Shown here in pieces: positions 23,746-32,194 of a stretch of DNA of 64,000 bases. The position numbers and the translations under genes are program-made. This stretch comes from JAGNKE01 sp964583335. GTDB taxonomy: Bacteria; Pseudomonadota; Alphaproteobacteria; Micavibrionales; Micavibrionaceae. The DNA is taken from assembly GCA_964583335.1 (NCBI GenBank), contig CAZOVG010000008.1:62001-126000 (forward strand), given 5' to 3'. Positions within the stretch are counted from its first letter, which is position 1; each line of letters starts with the position of its first letter. The notes beneath the pieces were generated by a model. It was not told the origin of the DNA, made no database searches, and saw nothing but the letters and a program-made list of their open reading frames with translations.

Positions 23746-23901
23746 TATTTCACGTGCCTAGGAAAGCAGCGCTTCAAAAGACCGTCTTCCGGCGGGAAAA
23801 CAGCCCTTAATATGTGAAAAACCGTTACGCAGCATGGATTAGGAGAACACCCTCAGTGAACCATAAAGTATGGGGAATCGCAATCGAGTCGGATTCAGCC
23901 T

Positions 23902-24831
23902 TTATTTTGAGGAGGTAAGCTGGAGGAACACATCCTCTAGGTCGCTCTCTTCCGTCGAGATGTCATCGATTCGGTATCCGGCCTTGCCGATCAGGCCGAT
24001 CATGTCGCCCACATTCTGGTCCCCCGGCCGATAACGCACAGAGAGCACGCGCCGCCCCTCAACGGTCGCGGTATATTCGGCGAACCCCTCCGGCACGGCG
24101 TTCAATTCACGGTCCAGCCGGAACCGGATTTCCTTGTTGTCGATATGCGCCAGCAATTTCGGCGTGTCCTCGCAGGCCACCACCTGCCCGTGATTGATGA
24201 TGGCGATCCGGTCGCACAGCGACTGCGCCTCCTCAAGGTAATGCGTGGTCAGCAGGATCGTGACGCCCTGTTTATTAAGCGCCCGCACGTTGGCCCAGAG
24301 CTGCTGGCGCAGCTCGATATCAACCCCCGCCGTCGGCTCGTCCAGAACCAGGATCGGCGGGCTGTGCACCATCGCCTTGGCCATCAGAAGCCTGCGCTTC
24401 ATCCCGCCCGAAAGCGAACGCACGAACGCGTTCGCCTTGTCCGCCAGCCCCACCGTCTCCAGAATCTCCATCGAACGCCGCTTGGGAGCCGGAACCCCGT
24501 AAAGCCCCGCCTGAAGCTCCAGCGTCTCCAGCGGCGTAAAGAACGCGTCGTAATTGATTTCCTGCGGCACCACGCCGATCGAAGCCTTGGCGTTCCGCTC
24601 ATTGACGTCGATATCGAATCCCCAGATCCGAACCGAGCCGGAGCTTTTCATAACCAGCCCCGCCATGATGTTGATGATCGTGGACTTCCCCGCCCCGTTC
24701 GGCCCCAGCAGACCGAAGATCGAGCCCCGCGCGATATCGAGGCTCACACCCTTCAGGGCCTCCGTGCCGGGCCGCCGCCGCGTCGCCTTATACGTCTTGC
24801 GCAGATCCTTGATTTCGATGGCATTCGTCAT
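23902..24831 (-). CDS. ABC transporter ATP-binding protein (DrrA/YadG-like)
   Basis: A 309-residue single-ATPase-domain protein. It has Walker A GPNGAGKST, the Q-loop VVPQEINYD, the signature LSGGMKRRLLMAKA, Walker B ILVLDEPTAGVD and the H-loop TTHYLEEA, plus a C-terminal regulatory extension. This type usually pairs with an ABC-2 permease for export. The start MTNAIEIKDL at 24831 is two bases after the upstream gene's stop, so the longer frame is not used. No permease gene is adjacent; the expected downstream position is occupied by a terminator, the tRNA and the mobile element. Confidence 0.92.
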   Translation of the reverse strand: MTNAIEIKDLRKTYKATRRRPGTEALKGVSLDIARGSIFGLLGPNGAGKSTIINIMAGLVMKSSGSVRIWGFDIDVNERNAKASIGVVPQEINYDAFFTPLETLELQAGLYGVPAPKRRSMEILETVGLADKANAFVRSLSGGMKRRLLMAKAMVHSPPILVLDEPTAGVDIELRQQLWANVRALNKQGVTILLTTHYLEEAQSLCDRIAIINHGQVVACEDTPKLLAHIDNKEIRFRLDRELNAVPEGFAEYTATVEGRRVLSVRYRPGDQNVGDMIGLIGKAGYRIDDISTEESDLEDVFLQLTSSK

Positions 24832-24832
24832 G

Positions 24833-25753
24833 TCAACGCCCCCTGACGGCGTAATGGTCCCTGATCCACTGCATGGCGCGGTCGTTATCGCGCAAATACG
24901 CCTCCCAGAACCCGAGCGAGGCGATCTTGATGATCCGCTCATGCTCCTCCCGGTTCGGATTGGCGCTCAGCTTACCGCGCGTCCCGTTATAGACCATATG
25001 GTCGCCGTCCTGAAGGATTTTAAGATATTGCTCGGGGTGCCCCGCATGTTCGTGCACGACCAGCCGGTGCTCGTACCCGATAGGCTCCAGCGGCGAAGCG
25101 TCGTCCGTGCCCGTCATGTGGAACAGCGGCATCTCGATCCGGCCATAGAGATCTTCCGGCGGAAGGTCTGAAAGATGCGCGATCGGCACGGGGCTGTACA
25201 AAATCCCGGCCCGGAACCGCGTATCACGCATGCCGATCAGGCTTCCATCACGGTCAGGCAGCGGCATACCCGCCATCACTTGCGTCGTCATGGCCCCGAA
25301 CGAATGGCCCGACATGCCGATCCGCGAATAATCGATATAAGGCGCGACGTCGGGATGCGCGGCGATCCAGCCCGGAAACTGGTCCAGAACGAACGGAACG
25401 TCCTTCATCCGGTCGAACGTCGTGGCGCGCGGAATCTTGACCTGCCGCAGGATATCCCAAGGGTGCCCTGGCTTGCCCTCCCAAAGGCTGCTGTCCGTCC
25501 CCCGGTGCGTAAGGTGCAGAATCCCGTAGCCGTGCGAGGCGAGATAGCGCGAGATAAACCCCGCCCCATCCGCGTTACCGCCGAACCCATGCGACCACAC
25601 GACAAGCGGATAGGATTCCAGACCGTGGTCCAGCGGGCCGTAGAATTTGATCGGCACCTCGCGCCCATCCCGCGCGGCATCATGCAGAACGCCCCGCTTC
25701 ATCAGAACCTTATAAGGTCCCGCCTCCGGCGAGATGTCCTGATCCCAACTCAT
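24833..25753 (-). CDS. Alpha/beta hydrolase (dienelactone or PAF-acetylhydrolase type)
   Basis: A 306-residue protein without signal peptide. The oxyanion region LVVWSHGFGGN and the nucleophile elbow GMSGHSFGAM (Ser in GHSFG) are clear. A later TGTDDASPL provides the Asp and GDHMVY the catalytic His. It probably hydrolyses an ester or lipid-derived substrate in the cytoplasm; the natural substrate is unknown. It is one base from the ABC ATPase start and 15 bases from sspB, so all three form one minus-strand operon. Confidence 0.88.
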   Translation of the reverse strand: MSWDQDISPEAGPYKVLMKRGVLHDAARDGREVPIKFYGPLDHGLESYPLVVWSHGFGGNADGAGFISRYLASHGYGILHLTHRGTDSSLWEGKPGHPWDILRQVKIPRATTFDRMKDVPFVLDQFPGWIAAHPDVAPYIDYSRIGMSGHSFGAMTTQVMAGMPLPDRDGSLIGMRDTRFRAGILYSPVPIAHLSDLPPEDLYGRIEMPLFHMTGTDDASPLEPIGYEHRLVVHEHAGHPEQYLKILQDGDHMVYNGTRGKLSANPNREEHERIIKIASLGFWEAYLRDNDRAMQWIRDHYAVRGR

Positions 25754-25768
25754 TGATAAACCGTATGT

Positions 25769-26269
25769 TTACTTCTTGCGAAACTGGTCCAGCGAGACAA
25801 CCTCGCCCGTCTTGTCGCCTTTGCCCTTCTTGCCGCCGCCCGAACCGTCCGGATCGTCCCCGTCCACCAGTTCGTTCAGGAAGGCCTCTTCATCCGCCCC
25901 GGCTTCTGTAAGGGGCTGGAATTGCAGGGCGAAATTCACCGACGGATCGGCGAAAATACTGATCGCCGCCAGCGGGACAACAAGCCGCTCCGGCACATTG
26001 TTGAACGACAACGTGACTTCCATCTTCTCGCGGTCAACCCGCAAATCCGAAAACTGGTATTGCAGGACGATCGTCATCTCGCCCGGATAGCGGTCCCGCA
26101 GATATTCCGGGATCTTCACGCCCGGATAATCGGTCATGAACGTGATGTAGAAATGGTGCTCGCCGCGCAACCCCAGTTGGACGACCTCCTCCAGCGCCTG
26201 CCGCACGGTCCCGCGCAGGGCAGCCTCAACCATCTTATCGTATCGAAGAAAATTCTCGTCGTCGGTCAT
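25769..26269 (-). CDS. sspB: ClpXP adaptor SspB
   Basis: A 166-residue protein with the alphaproteobacterial SspB pattern: YDKMVEAALRGTVRQALE at the start, HHFYITFMTDYPGVKIP, then MTIVLQYQFSDL and FNNVPERLVVPL. SspB binds ssrA-tagged proteins released from stalled ribosomes and hands them to ClpXP. The acidic, Gly-rich linker and the short C-terminal VVSLDQFRKK are the usual flexible tail that docks on ClpX. It is the first gene of a minus-strand operon and lies 1 kb from the tmRNA gene that makes the tag, a functional neighbour. Confidence 0.93.
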   Translation of the reverse strand: MTDDENFLRYDKMVEAALRGTVRQALEEVVQLGLRGEHHFYITFMTDYPGVKIPEYLRDRYPGEMTIVLQYQFSDLRVDREKMEVTLSFNNVPERLVVPLAAISIFADPSVNFALQFQPLTEAGADEEAFLNELVDGDDPDGSGGGKKGKGDKTGEVVSLDQFRKK

Positions 26270-26419
26270 CTGTTAATGTGTTGCAGATTATGGGGGTGGA
26301 AATCAAGAGGGATGCACTCCTATATCCATCGCACAAGATTCCCCGCAAATCCAGAGCGGGCAAAGAACCCGGCCAAACGGCTGTGGAAAAGAAAACCGGG
26401 GCAAAGGGAACAATCAGCC

Positions 26420-27139
26420 TTAAATCCGCTTGGGAAGGCGCTTGCTGTGCATCATCTCATGGAAATCCTTGGAATTTCCGAAATCCTGAACGACCAGCGG
26501 CGCCAGAAGCGCCACAAACGCCAGCATGACGGGCCAGAGCAAATCATGCACCTTATACCCCTTCATGGCCTCCGCCGGGTCGGGCGCCCGCGCCTTGAAA
26601 TAAAAGAACGCCGCCGCCACCGTGCCGATCCAGAGGCCGCCGGTCAGGAACCCCGCCGCCGTGGCCGCCGACTGCCCATCCCCCGGCTGCAGGGCCAGAG
26701 AGACCAAATAAATCGAAAACCCGGCCGCGAACGTCATCGCCCAGCCGATCAGGCATAAGCCGAATTGCAGAACAATTCGCGCACTTTCGCGCCATAACCG
26801 ACTCTGCGGGCTTCCAGCCCGCCCACGCGTATGCACGAGAAACCGCCAAATTAAAAATGACAGCAAAAGCGTTTCGGGCAAAAACGCCAAAAATCCCTCA
26901 GGAACTCCGCCCAGAAACCGCCAGACATTGAAAAGCAGCGAGATAAAAAGTATCCCCGCAAGGTTCCGAAGCTGAAAAACGATGACCTCCCGCTGCGGGT
27001 CGTGCGCGGGCGGCGCGGCGGAACAGGATTTATAAATCCAGGAAATCGGCGCGATCACCAGCGCCATGGCCGCCATGACGAAAAACAGCACGAACAGCGC
27101 AGGCGCATAAAAAGTGACAGCGTCGGCGGCGTCGTTCAT
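26420..27139 (-). CDS. Multi-pass membrane protein, unknown function
   Basis: A 239-residue protein starting at the ATG at 27139, which has a strong GGGAGAGGG site; upstream codons in the same frame belong to the tmRNA region. About six hydrophobic segments are visible, including ALFVLFFVMAAMALVIAPIS and LGGVPEGFLAFLPETLLLSF. No family motif is recognised. The gene lies directly downstream of tmRNA and upstream of sspB on the same strand, though it is separated from sspB by 150 bp, so a link to trans-translation is only positional. Confidence 0.72.
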   Translation of the reverse strand: MNDAADAVTFYAPALFVLFFVMAAMALVIAPISWIYKSCSAAPPAHDPQREVIVFQLRNLAGILFISLLFNVWRFLGGVPEGFLAFLPETLLLSFLIWRFLVHTRGRAGSPQSRLWRESARIVLQFGLCLIGWAMTFAAGFSIYLVSLALQPGDGQSAATAAGFLTGGLWIGTVAAAFFYFKARAPDPAEAMKGYKVHDLLWPVMLAFVALLAPLVVQDFGNSKDFHEMMHSKRLPKRI

Positions 27140-27204
27140 GCCCTCTCCCGGTGAAAAAGAAAAGGGGCCTGCTTCTGTTGCGAGGCGCAGACCCCAAAGC
27201 CCCA

Positions 27205-27541
27205 CCTGACTGCGGTTAAACAGTCAGGGATTCAAGTGTAGCATCGAGACAACCCAATTAGGCTGCCATACGACCTGCACCAACGACAGTGTTGTCGTTA
27301 GCGGCTACGAACGCAAAGTTATCGTTTGCATTTATATGTTTAGCCCGATAACGGCGGATACTATACCGGACGCCGTCAAATGCCTTTACTGCGCGTGTCG
27401 ATCCTATTTCGGCCCCGCCGCCTGAGAGATGACCGGACTAAGTCCAGCCTCTCAAGTGGTGGAGCCGCCGGGTACCGCCCCCGGGTCCACTGCGTCTATT
27501 CCGCACCAACGTCTAGCGTCATAGCCGGAAAACCGGCACCC
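27205..27541 (-). ncRNA. ssrA: Two-piece (circularly permuted) tmRNA
   Basis: The acceptor piece comes first (about 27541 down to 27457) and ends GGCTCCACCA, with a T-arm-like CCGGG-GGCGGTA-CCCGG. After a spacer of about 40 nt, the coding piece starts GGGGCCGAAATAGGATCGAC at 27416; GGGGCCG pairs with CGGCTCC of the acceptor piece. The tag frame runs from the GCA resume codon at 27329 to TAA at 27258: 23 residues starting ANDNFAFVAANDN and ending GRMAA. An 8-bp hairpin CCTGACTG/CAGTCAGG (27205-27228) closes the 3' side. It rescues stalled ribosomes and marks the products for ClpXP, with SspB encoded nearby. Confidence 0.95.
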
Positions 27542-27543
27542 CC

Positions 27544-27571
27544 ATTATACCAAAATCAGGAATTTTTTCAA
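27544..27571 (-). promoter_or_regulatory. Strong promoter of ssrA
   Basis: On the minus strand TTGAAA (27566-27571) and a consensus TATAAT (27544-27549) are separated by 16 bp, placing the start a few bases before the GGGGGTGCC that begins the acceptor piece. Confidence 0.85.
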
Positions 27572-27623
27572 TGTTTGGGTTATATCTAATAAATGAAGAA
27601 AAATTGACAGTAAGCAAAGCTGA

Positions 27624-27920
27624 ATGAAAAAACATAAAAAGTGGCAACTTAACCTTAAGGAGCTAATTTTTAGCGAGGAAGGCTCGACCTCAACAAATCG
27701 CAAAAATCTTAACAAAAGCTCCAGAAGACTCGATGAAAGAAGCTGGAGAATCAAAATTACACACGCCCCTACAGAAATATCCGTAGAAGGGGAAATACAA
27801 TCGGGCAGTTATTCAAAAAAACAGATGCAAAAAGAGAGAGATGGGCTCCGCAAGGTTCTGTTACTTGAGCTTGAACAAAAAATAGCAAAAAAACTTAGGC
27901 TTCCTGATCAACAAAAATAA
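27624..27920 (+). CDS. Small basic protein, unknown function
   Basis: A 98-residue Lys-, Ser- and Glu-rich protein in AT-rich DNA divergent from ssrA. The sequence MKKHKKWQLNLKELIFSEEG and a C-terminal helix rich in Lys and Leu look protein-like, but no family is recognised and the ribosome binding site is weak. It converges on the methyltransferase gene with a 10-bp gap. Base composition unlike its neighbours suggests an acquired or fast-evolving gene. Confidence 0.48.
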   Translation: MKKHKKWQLNLKELIFSEEGSTSTNRKNLNKSSRRLDERSWRIKITHAPTEISVEGEIQSGSYSKKQMQKERDGLRKVLLLELEQKIAKKLRLPDQQK

Positions 27921-27930
27921 CCGAGAAAAC

Positions 27931-29811
27931 CTAAGCCTTCCTACACCAAAACCGATACATCCCGGCAAACGTGTCGGGCCGGGCGGTCTCCCATTGGTCC
28001 CAGTAATCGAGATTGACCGCCTCGGGATCGTCGGGATAGCGCCGCACATAGTGCTCCAGCGTATTCGGCCCGATATAGAACTTCACGAACTCCAGCCCCA
28101 GCGCCTCAAGGCTCGCCTTAATGAGCGGGATATCGTACTGATGCTCCTGCACATGGAACAAAAGGTCGCGGCACTCCGGCACGGTGTAGTAATCGAGGAA
28201 ATTCTCAAGCTCCTTGATGGCCGAAAGCTTGAGATGCTTGCGGATGTCGCGCCGGAACTCGCGGATGGACACGGCGTCGTTGCCGATCCCCGCCTCCGTG
28301 ATCCGCTCCCGCGCCTCATTGATGGCCTTGCGGGCCTTGGAACTGTAGAGCGCGATCCGCATCAGCCCGCCGGGCTTCAAACGGTCGGTCAGAACCCTCC
28401 AGCCTTTCATCGGCTCCTTGAGGTGGTGCAGCACGCCCGAACTGGCGATATAATCGAACTGCTCCTCAAGCTGGCCAAGCTCCAGAAGGTCGCCGTGCTT
28501 GAAGGTGATATTCTCGATCCCGTATTCGGCCTTCTTCAGCAGGGCATAGGAAAGACTCGCCTTACTCAGATCGACAGCCAGCACCTGCGCGTCCGGGAAC
28601 ACGGTGGCCAGTTCCAGCGACTCCCGCCCCGTCCCGGTCCCGGCGACCAGAATTTTGGCCCCCGCCCCGATCAGATGCCCCTCGACCGCCTTGTCGCGGA
28701 TATCCGGACAGAGCGCCTTCCAGCAAGGATAGGGAAACTCCTCATACTGCATCTGAACCTTCTGCGAGGTTTCATCGAGAATGGGCGTCAACGACGGAAT
28801 CTTTTTACGGATCTTCTCCATCTCCAGCGCATCGAGAATCTGCGATTTCGGAATCTGCGAAACATGGTCCCCGCCCGGCAGGCTCTCGGCGATCTTCCGG
28901 GCCTTCTTCAGCCGATAAAGCGGAACATAGCAGCCCAGTATGGCGAGTTCGGCCAGAGACACCTCCTCGGGCTTCTGCTTTTCGATGGTCTTTTTAAGCG
29001 CGCCGACCGCCGCCTGCTCCTCCGGCGTCTCCTCAAAGATATAATCCGTCAGGAAGCAATACCGCGAAAGGGCGCAGGCCAGATATTCGCGGTTTTCCGC
29101 ATCCATCGGATTGTGATCCAGCGTCTCCAGAAGCGCCCGCCTGATATGCGTCGCCCAGCGCTCGAACCCCGCATCGGGCACGACGAACAACCCCAGCCCC
29201 GTCAGGAAGAACGGGTCGATCCACGCCTCGCTGCCTGCGATCCGCTCGAAGACCGCCTTGAAGGATGCATATTCCTTATGCCGCGAAAGCTTGTAGATCT
29301 CGTGCGTTGAATCGTCCGACTCGACAATGCTCAGCCACGTCCGCCCGAAATCGGCGAAGTCGATCCCCGGCGTCTCAAGGCAGGCCAGCAGAACGCCCTT
29401 GAGGTTCTGATTGATCTTGGAGAACGACATCGCACGAACGATGTGAACAAGGCGCATCTTGTATTCAGAATTGTTCGGATCGGCGGCGACGCCCTGCGCG
29501 AAATATTCGATGGCCGCAACACCCTTGCCCTGCGCGGCATAAATATCGCCCAACACGCCGTAAGCAAGACTGAAATAGGGGTTGAGTTGGATCACCCGGC
29601 TCAGGCACTCGATCGCATCAGCCGTACGCCCGGTTACATTCAGGGTAACACCCAGCCCGTAAAGGGCTTCGGCATTTTCCGCAACGGACAGAGATTGCCG
29701 GAAATGAGCCTCGGCTTCGCCAAAACGCTCAAGCTTGAAGTAATCCCATCCTTTGCTGCAAGCACGCTGGGCAGAGTCCGCCCCGACAAAAGATCCCCGT
29801 TGTTCGCGCAT
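27931..29811 (-). CDS. TPR repeat plus class I SAM-dependent methyltransferase
   Basis: A 626-residue fusion. Residues 15-120 form TPR units (AEAHFRQSLSVAENAEALYG, AIECLSRVIQLNPYFSLAYG, AIEYFAQGVAADPNNSEY). A helical middle follows. A methyltransferase domain begins near 380 with ILVAGTGTGRESLELA (SAM-binding motif I), AQVLAVDLSKASL, the acidic loop HGDLLELG and IASSGVLHHLKEP. The C-terminal 150 residues are unique. It probably methylates a protein or small molecule brought by the TPR part; no substrate can be named. It is flanked by unrelated genes. Confidence 0.85.
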   Translation of the reverse strand: MREQRGSFVGADSAQRACSKGWDYFKLERFGEAEAHFRQSLSVAENAEALYGLGVTLNVTGRTADAIECLSRVIQLNPYFSLAYGVLGDIYAAQGKGVAAIEYFAQGVAADPNNSEYKMRLVHIVRAMSFSKINQNLKGVLLACLETPGIDFADFGRTWLSIVESDDSTHEIYKLSRHKEYASFKAVFERIAGSEAWIDPFFLTGLGLFVVPDAGFERWATHIRRALLETLDHNPMDAENREYLACALSRYCFLTDYIFEETPEEQAAVGALKKTIEKQKPEEVSLAELAILGCYVPLYRLKKARKIAESLPGGDHVSQIPKSQILDALEMEKIRKKIPSLTPILDETSQKVQMQYEEFPYPCWKALCPDIRDKAVEGHLIGAGAKILVAGTGTGRESLELATVFPDAQVLAVDLSKASLSYALLKKAEYGIENITFKHGDLLELGQLEEQFDYIASSGVLHHLKEPMKGWRVLTDRLKPGGLMRIALYSSKARKAINEARERITEAGIGNDAVSIREFRRDIRKHLKLSAIKELENFLDYYTVPECRDLLFHVQEHQYDIPLIKASLEALGLEFVKFYIGPNTLEHYVRRYPDDPEAVNLDYWDQWETARPDTFAGMYRFWCRKA

Positions 29812-29869
29812 CCCTACTCATCCCGGTGAACCTGCGCAGTTCAACGCGACCGCGCAACCCGCTCAGGAA

Positions 29870-30349
29870 TCAATATTGCTGAAGACCATATTTGTTATAA
29901 ACGCCGAGGGGATCATCATCAAGCTTGCTGTGATAGACGTAGAACATACCGTTTTCTTCGGCAGTCGTGATCTGGAAAACATGATCGACGAACTGCAGGA
30001 CGCGGCGGCGGTCAAGGCCGGACAGTCGCATAAACGTATCGCCCACAACCAGAACCGGAATATTGTCACCGTCCGTATACTGGTTGGAAATAATATCATA
30101 GGCGTAAAAGTCACGCATGATCCGCTTGGAGTCGCCCGCATCCTTGATCCAGTCTTCGGGCGTCCACGTATCATTATCCCACAAAGAGCGCTGCGAGAGC
30201 ACTTGATTGCCCAGATAAGGCTTGAAATCAAGATTGCGCCAATGACTTGGCCACCAACCCCAAACCCAAGGCTTCGGCTCCGCATGGGCCGTCTGGGAAA
30301 AGGCAACGATTGATCCGAAAAGGACAAGGAGGACTGCCAGGAAACGCAT
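29870..30349 (-). CDS. Secreted protein, unknown function
   Basis: A 159-residue protein with a clear signal peptide cut after AHA (about residue 23) and an AAGGG site before the ATG. The mature part is Trp- and Asp-rich (PWVWGWWPSHW near its start) and has no Cys pairs or known motif. It probably resides in the periplasm. It is divergent from the rod-like flagellar gene 75 bp away. No family is recognised. Confidence 0.72.
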   Translation of the reverse strand: MRFLAVLLVLFGSIVAFSQTAHAEPKPWVWGWWPSHWRNLDFKPYLGNQVLSQRSLWDNDTWTPEDWIKDAGDSKRIMRDFYAYDIISNQYTDGDNIPVLVVGDTFMRLSGLDRRRVLQFVDHVFQITTAEENGMFYVYHSKLDDDPLGVYNKYGLQQY

Positions 30350-30423
30350 TAATCTAACCCTTTGATATTACTCAATAGAATAAGGTTATAACATTTTAAC
30401 CCTGCTTATGGTATCCTAAAAAG

Positions 30424-30828
30424 ATGATAAAAGCTATTGGAATAGCTCTAAACGGTCTGAACGCAGCAACCCAGCGCGCGGCGGCCAGCGCCTCCAACAT
30501 CGCCAACATTAATACCGTCGGCTCTCTCGAAGAGGGCGGCCAGCCCCCCTATTCGGCTCTAACAACGGTTTCCAAGACCTTGGGGCCGGAAACAGGCGGC
30601 CTCCGGACCGATGTGGTGCAAAAAGACCCGCCCTTCGTGCCCGCCTTCGACCCCAACTCCCCCTTCGCCAACGAAGAGGGCATCGTAGGTGCCCCGAACG
30701 TCAGTCTTGAGGAGGAGATCGTCCAGCTGAAAATCGCGGAGTTGAGCTATAAGGCCAACATCGCGACCATCAAAACCGCCGAGGACATGAGCCGCGAACT
30801 GCTAAGCCTCTTCGACGACGAAGCCTGA
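30424..30828 (+). CDS. Flagellar basal-body rod-like protein (FlgC-type ends)
   Basis: A 134-residue protein. The N-terminus IKAIGIALNGLNAATQRAAA with SASNIANINT is the conserved flagellar rod/hook motif, and the C-terminus EEEIVQLKIAELSYKANIAT with a helical end is the matching rod C-terminal domain. It is close to FlgC in size. Rod proteins are exported by the flagellar apparatus and form the axle through the periplasm. No other flagellar gene is near, which is unusual for FlgC, so it may be a stand-alone paralogue. Confidence 0.8.
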   Translation: MIKAIGIALNGLNAATQRAAASASNIANINTVGSLEEGGQPPYSALTTVSKTLGPETGGLRTDVVQKDPPFVPAFDPNSPFANEEGIVGAPNVSLEEEIVQLKIAELSYKANIATIKTAEDMSRELLSLFDDEA

Positions 30829-30870
30829 TTTCGCTTGCCCGCCCTCCGGTTTTCCTGAACAATCCTCCCC

Positions 30871-31716
30871 ATGAAATTTGTTTTCTTCGGATATGATTTT
30901 TCCCTCAACGCCCTGATGCGTCTGGTCAATGACGGTCATGAACTGATCGGCCTTTACACGTTTCCGTGTGACGGCATGTTTTCACACAATACCCAGATCA
31001 AGGAGTTCGCAAAGGCCCTAGGCATAGAGGCGGTAGAAGGCAAAATCACCCCCGCCGACATCGAACGGCTGATAGCCGCTGGCGCGAAGGCTTTCGTCGC
31101 CTTCGGCTACAAATACAAAATCCCGCCCATCGACGAAAAGCGCGCCTACGCGGTCAACGTCCACCCGTCTCTGCTGCCGCGCGTGCGCGGGATCATGCCG
31201 ATGCCGTGGATCATCCTCAAGGAACCCAAGGCCGCAGGAATCACGGCGCACCAGATGACCCAGCAATACGACGCCGGAAAAATCCTCTATCAGGAGCAAT
31301 TCCCGGTGGACGACACGACCGACATCGAAATTCTCTCCAGCCGCTGCGCCATCGCCGGGGCCGAAATTCTCTCCGAAATCATTAAGGATCTCCCGGCCCG
31401 CTGGAAAGCTGCAAAACCGCAAAACGAGAAACAGGCCAGCGAATACCGCGAACCCGACGACGCAATGCGCACCTTCGACTGGAACAAACCGGTCAAGGAA
31501 ACCCTGCGCCTCAGCCGCGCATTCGGACACTATGGCTGTATTGCCCATATAGATGGAAAACGCGCCGTAGTGTTTACCTGCAACGGCTGGGAGGAAAAGC
31601 ACGCCATGCCGCCCGGCACCATAGCCTGCGTTCTTCCCTACGAACTCATCGTGGCCGCAGCGGACGGGTTTATCTGTCTGAAGGAATTCGCGGTTCTCCC
31701 CGACCGAAAACAATAG
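30871..31716 (+). CDS. Formyltransferase-like protein (Fmt family)
   Basis: A 281-residue protein. The N-terminal Rossmann half has FVAFGYKYKIPP and the hallmark VNVHPSLLPRVRG with a following MPMPW. ITAHQMTQQYDAGKIL.QE is the typical formyltransferase strand-loop. The C-terminal domain (FNW-like MRTFDWNKPVKETLRLSRAF and GTI) matches the Fmt/ArnA second domain. It transfers a formyl group from formyl-tetrahydrofolate to an amino group. It is somewhat short for methionyl-tRNA formyltransferase and lacks the def neighbour, so it may act on a sugar nucleotide or another amine. Confidence 0.8.
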   Translation: MKFVFFGYDFSLNALMRLVNDGHELIGLYTFPCDGMFSHNTQIKEFAKALGIEAVEGKITPADIERLIAAGAKAFVAFGYKYKIPPIDEKRAYAVNVHPSLLPRVRGIMPMPWIILKEPKAAGITAHQMTQQYDAGKILYQEQFPVDDTTDIEILSSRCAIAGAEILSEIIKDLPARWKAAKPQNEKQASEYREPDDAMRTFDWNKPVKETLRLSRAFGHYGCIAHIDGKRAVVFTCNGWEEKHAMPPGTIACVLPYELIVAAADGFICLKEFAVLPDRKQ

Positions 31717-31722
31717 CCCCGA

Positions 31723-32160
31723 TCAAAACCCCGGAAGCCGCGCGTGCTGGAACCAGAAGGAGTCGACGGCCTTCACCAGATCGCTCATATCTTCAAGGTT
31801 CTTGGATTTGGTGACATAGGCCGCAGCATAATTGCGATAGCTTTTGACAATGTCCGACTCATCGCTGGACCCGGAAATGATGATCACCGGAATATCTCGG
31901 AGCCCCTCATCGGCCTTGATTTCGCGTAACACATCGTAACCGTCGAGTCGGGGCATATTGATATCCAGAAAGATGATATGCGGACGCGGCGCCTGCCCGT
32001 GCTCGCCCTTGCGGCGCAGAAAATCGACGGCCTGCTGACCGTCCTTCACCCGGTGGACCGCATTCGGAACGGCGGACGCCCCCAAAGCCTGCTCAAAAAA
32101 GAAGGCATCGGTATCTTCGTCCTCTGCCAGAAGAATATCTATGGATTGCTGACTCGCCAA
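31723..32160 (-). CDS. Single-domain response regulator (Rcp1-like)
   Basis: A 145-residue CheY-like receiver. It has the acidic pocket AEDEDTD (residues 12-18), phospho-acceptor Asp66 in FLDINMP, the conserved Ser in IIISGSS and Lys118 in YVTKS. There is no output domain. The extended length and VKAVDSFWF near the end are typical of Rcp1-type regulators that pair with PAS/GAF-containing histidine kinases. It follows the kinase gene by 34 bp on the same strand, so the two form a phosphorelay operon. Confidence 0.93.
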   Translation of the reverse strand: MASQQSIDILLAEDEDTDAFFFEQALGASAVPNAVHRVKDGQQAVDFLRRKGEHGQAPRPHIIFLDINMPRLDGYDVLREIKADEGLRDIPVIIISGSSDESDIVKSYRNYAAAYVTKSKNLEDMSDLVKAVDSFWFQHARLPGF

Positions 32161-32194
32161 TTTCGCTACTTTCGAACAAAAAAACCGACAAAAA

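Noticed and set aside
27205..27228. tmRNA-linked hairpin as a strong terminator
   Set aside because: The stem is perfect, but only a weak T tract follows on the minus strand, so it is better viewed as the 3' structure of the coding piece.
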